NCBI GenBank assembly: GCA_005883575.1
Contig: VBFH01000032.1
Location: forward strand, 36,037 to 100,036
Reading direction: 5' to 3'
Length of the DNA stretch: 64,000 bases
Source of the DNA: Chloroflexota bacterium
GTDB lineage: Bacteria > Chloroflexota > Dormibacteria > Dormibacterales > Dormibacteraceae
The notes under the pieces are model-generated. The model did no database searches, was not told the origin of the DNA, and was given only the letters and a program-made list of their open reading frames with translations. A program made the position numbers and the translations under genes. Of this stretch, positions 63,920 through 64,000 are shown one piece after another. Numbering within the stretch: the first letter of the stretch is position 1; each line of letters begins with the position of its first letter.

Positions 63920-64000
63920 CTATGGATGGTGCGGGACGACCGCGTTGGAAGGCGCGGAAACCGGTCCCGAACCCACTCCATTGATTGCGTAGACGGCGAA
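63920..64000 (-). CDS. Fibronectin type III domain protein (last 26 codons)
   Basis: The reverse strand from the right edge reads FAVYAINGVGSGPVSAPSNA then VVPHHP and a TAG stop. This is the F-G strand end of an FN3 domain (x-V-x-A-x-N-x-x-G-x-G-x-x-S-x-P-S-N). Such domains are common at the ends of secreted glycan-binding or surface proteins. The rest of the gene lies outside. Confidence 0.75.
   Translation of the reverse strand, partial: FAVYAINGVGSGPVSAPSNAVVPHHP

Overview
The window is 64 kb of high-GC bacterial chromosome with dense, short-spaced genes, many ATGA/GTGA stop-start overlaps and frequent GTG/TTG starts. No rRNA, CRISPR array or intact mobile element is visible. Gene content (WS/DGAT-type acyltransferase, form II CoxL-like molybdoenzyme, paired Tat-exported DUF1800/DUF1501 proteins, PrsW, SelA/SelB, bactofilin, many acyl-CoA ligases) suggests a soil-type, mostly aerobic bacterium of the Chloroflexota/'Ca. 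Dormibacterota' or a deep actinobacterial type. That placement is inference from gene content only.

Layout. 1-5762 (minus): PPK2 fragment, HtrA-like protease, WS/DGAT acyltransferase, then the molybdate importer modABC led by an HTH-Mop regulator. 5948-10877 (plus): exported DUF1800/DUF1501 pair with a small exported protein, ApbE flavin transferase and a ferric-reductase-like membrane cytochrome. 10982-14187: PrsW-type protease with a membrane-anchored partner, small Rho_N-like protein, GNAT enzyme, tRNA-Leu(CAG). 14325-19819 (minus): a three-part Ser/Thr kinase/Cys-His cluster/AAA+ ATPase protein, acetamidase and an acyl-CoA ligase. 19855-24222: PHP protein, tRNA-Arg(TCG), DUF1697, tRNA-Leu(GAG), GNAT, an ECF sigma with a small membrane partner, and an ornithine cyclodeaminase homologue.

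24243-30071 is a threonine/aspartate-family operon (hom, thrC, thrB, lysC) followed by a divergent YchF-like P-loop protein and an H-protein homologue lacking the lipoyl lysine. 30683-36377 carries a small membrane protein, an ArsA/Get3-type ATPase, an 82-aa protein, an M50 membrane protease, selA and selB. 36500-42543 holds metF, a ROK sugar kinase, CCA/poly(A) polymerase, bactofilin, glpX and two unknowns. 42762-47577: an acyl-CoA ligase, a striking 134-bp tandem repeat that looks like two structured RNAs each ending in an intrinsic terminator, a GT87-like membrane glycosyltransferase, and an MFS permease. 47647-51579: DUF1232, rplI, dnaB interrupted by a 133-aa mini-intein, purA. 51587-58942: HTH_42 protein, RnfD/NqrB-like membrane protein, nucleotidyltransferase, beta-propeller protein, RidA, PAP2, YvcK.

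59003-60326 runs from tRNA-Gln(CTG) to a copy of its 3' half; between them lie a membrane protein gene and a MazF C-terminal remnant, so it looks like the scar of a small integrated element. The window ends with a lone form II CoxL-type subunit, a nitrilase-fold protein whose catalytic Cys is Ala, and the last 26 codons of a fibronectin-III protein. The best candidates for undescribed biology are the tandem structured repeat (44513-44816), the kinase/AAA+ fusion, the non-lipoylable H protein next to a divergent YchF, and the leader RNA at 30473-30682.
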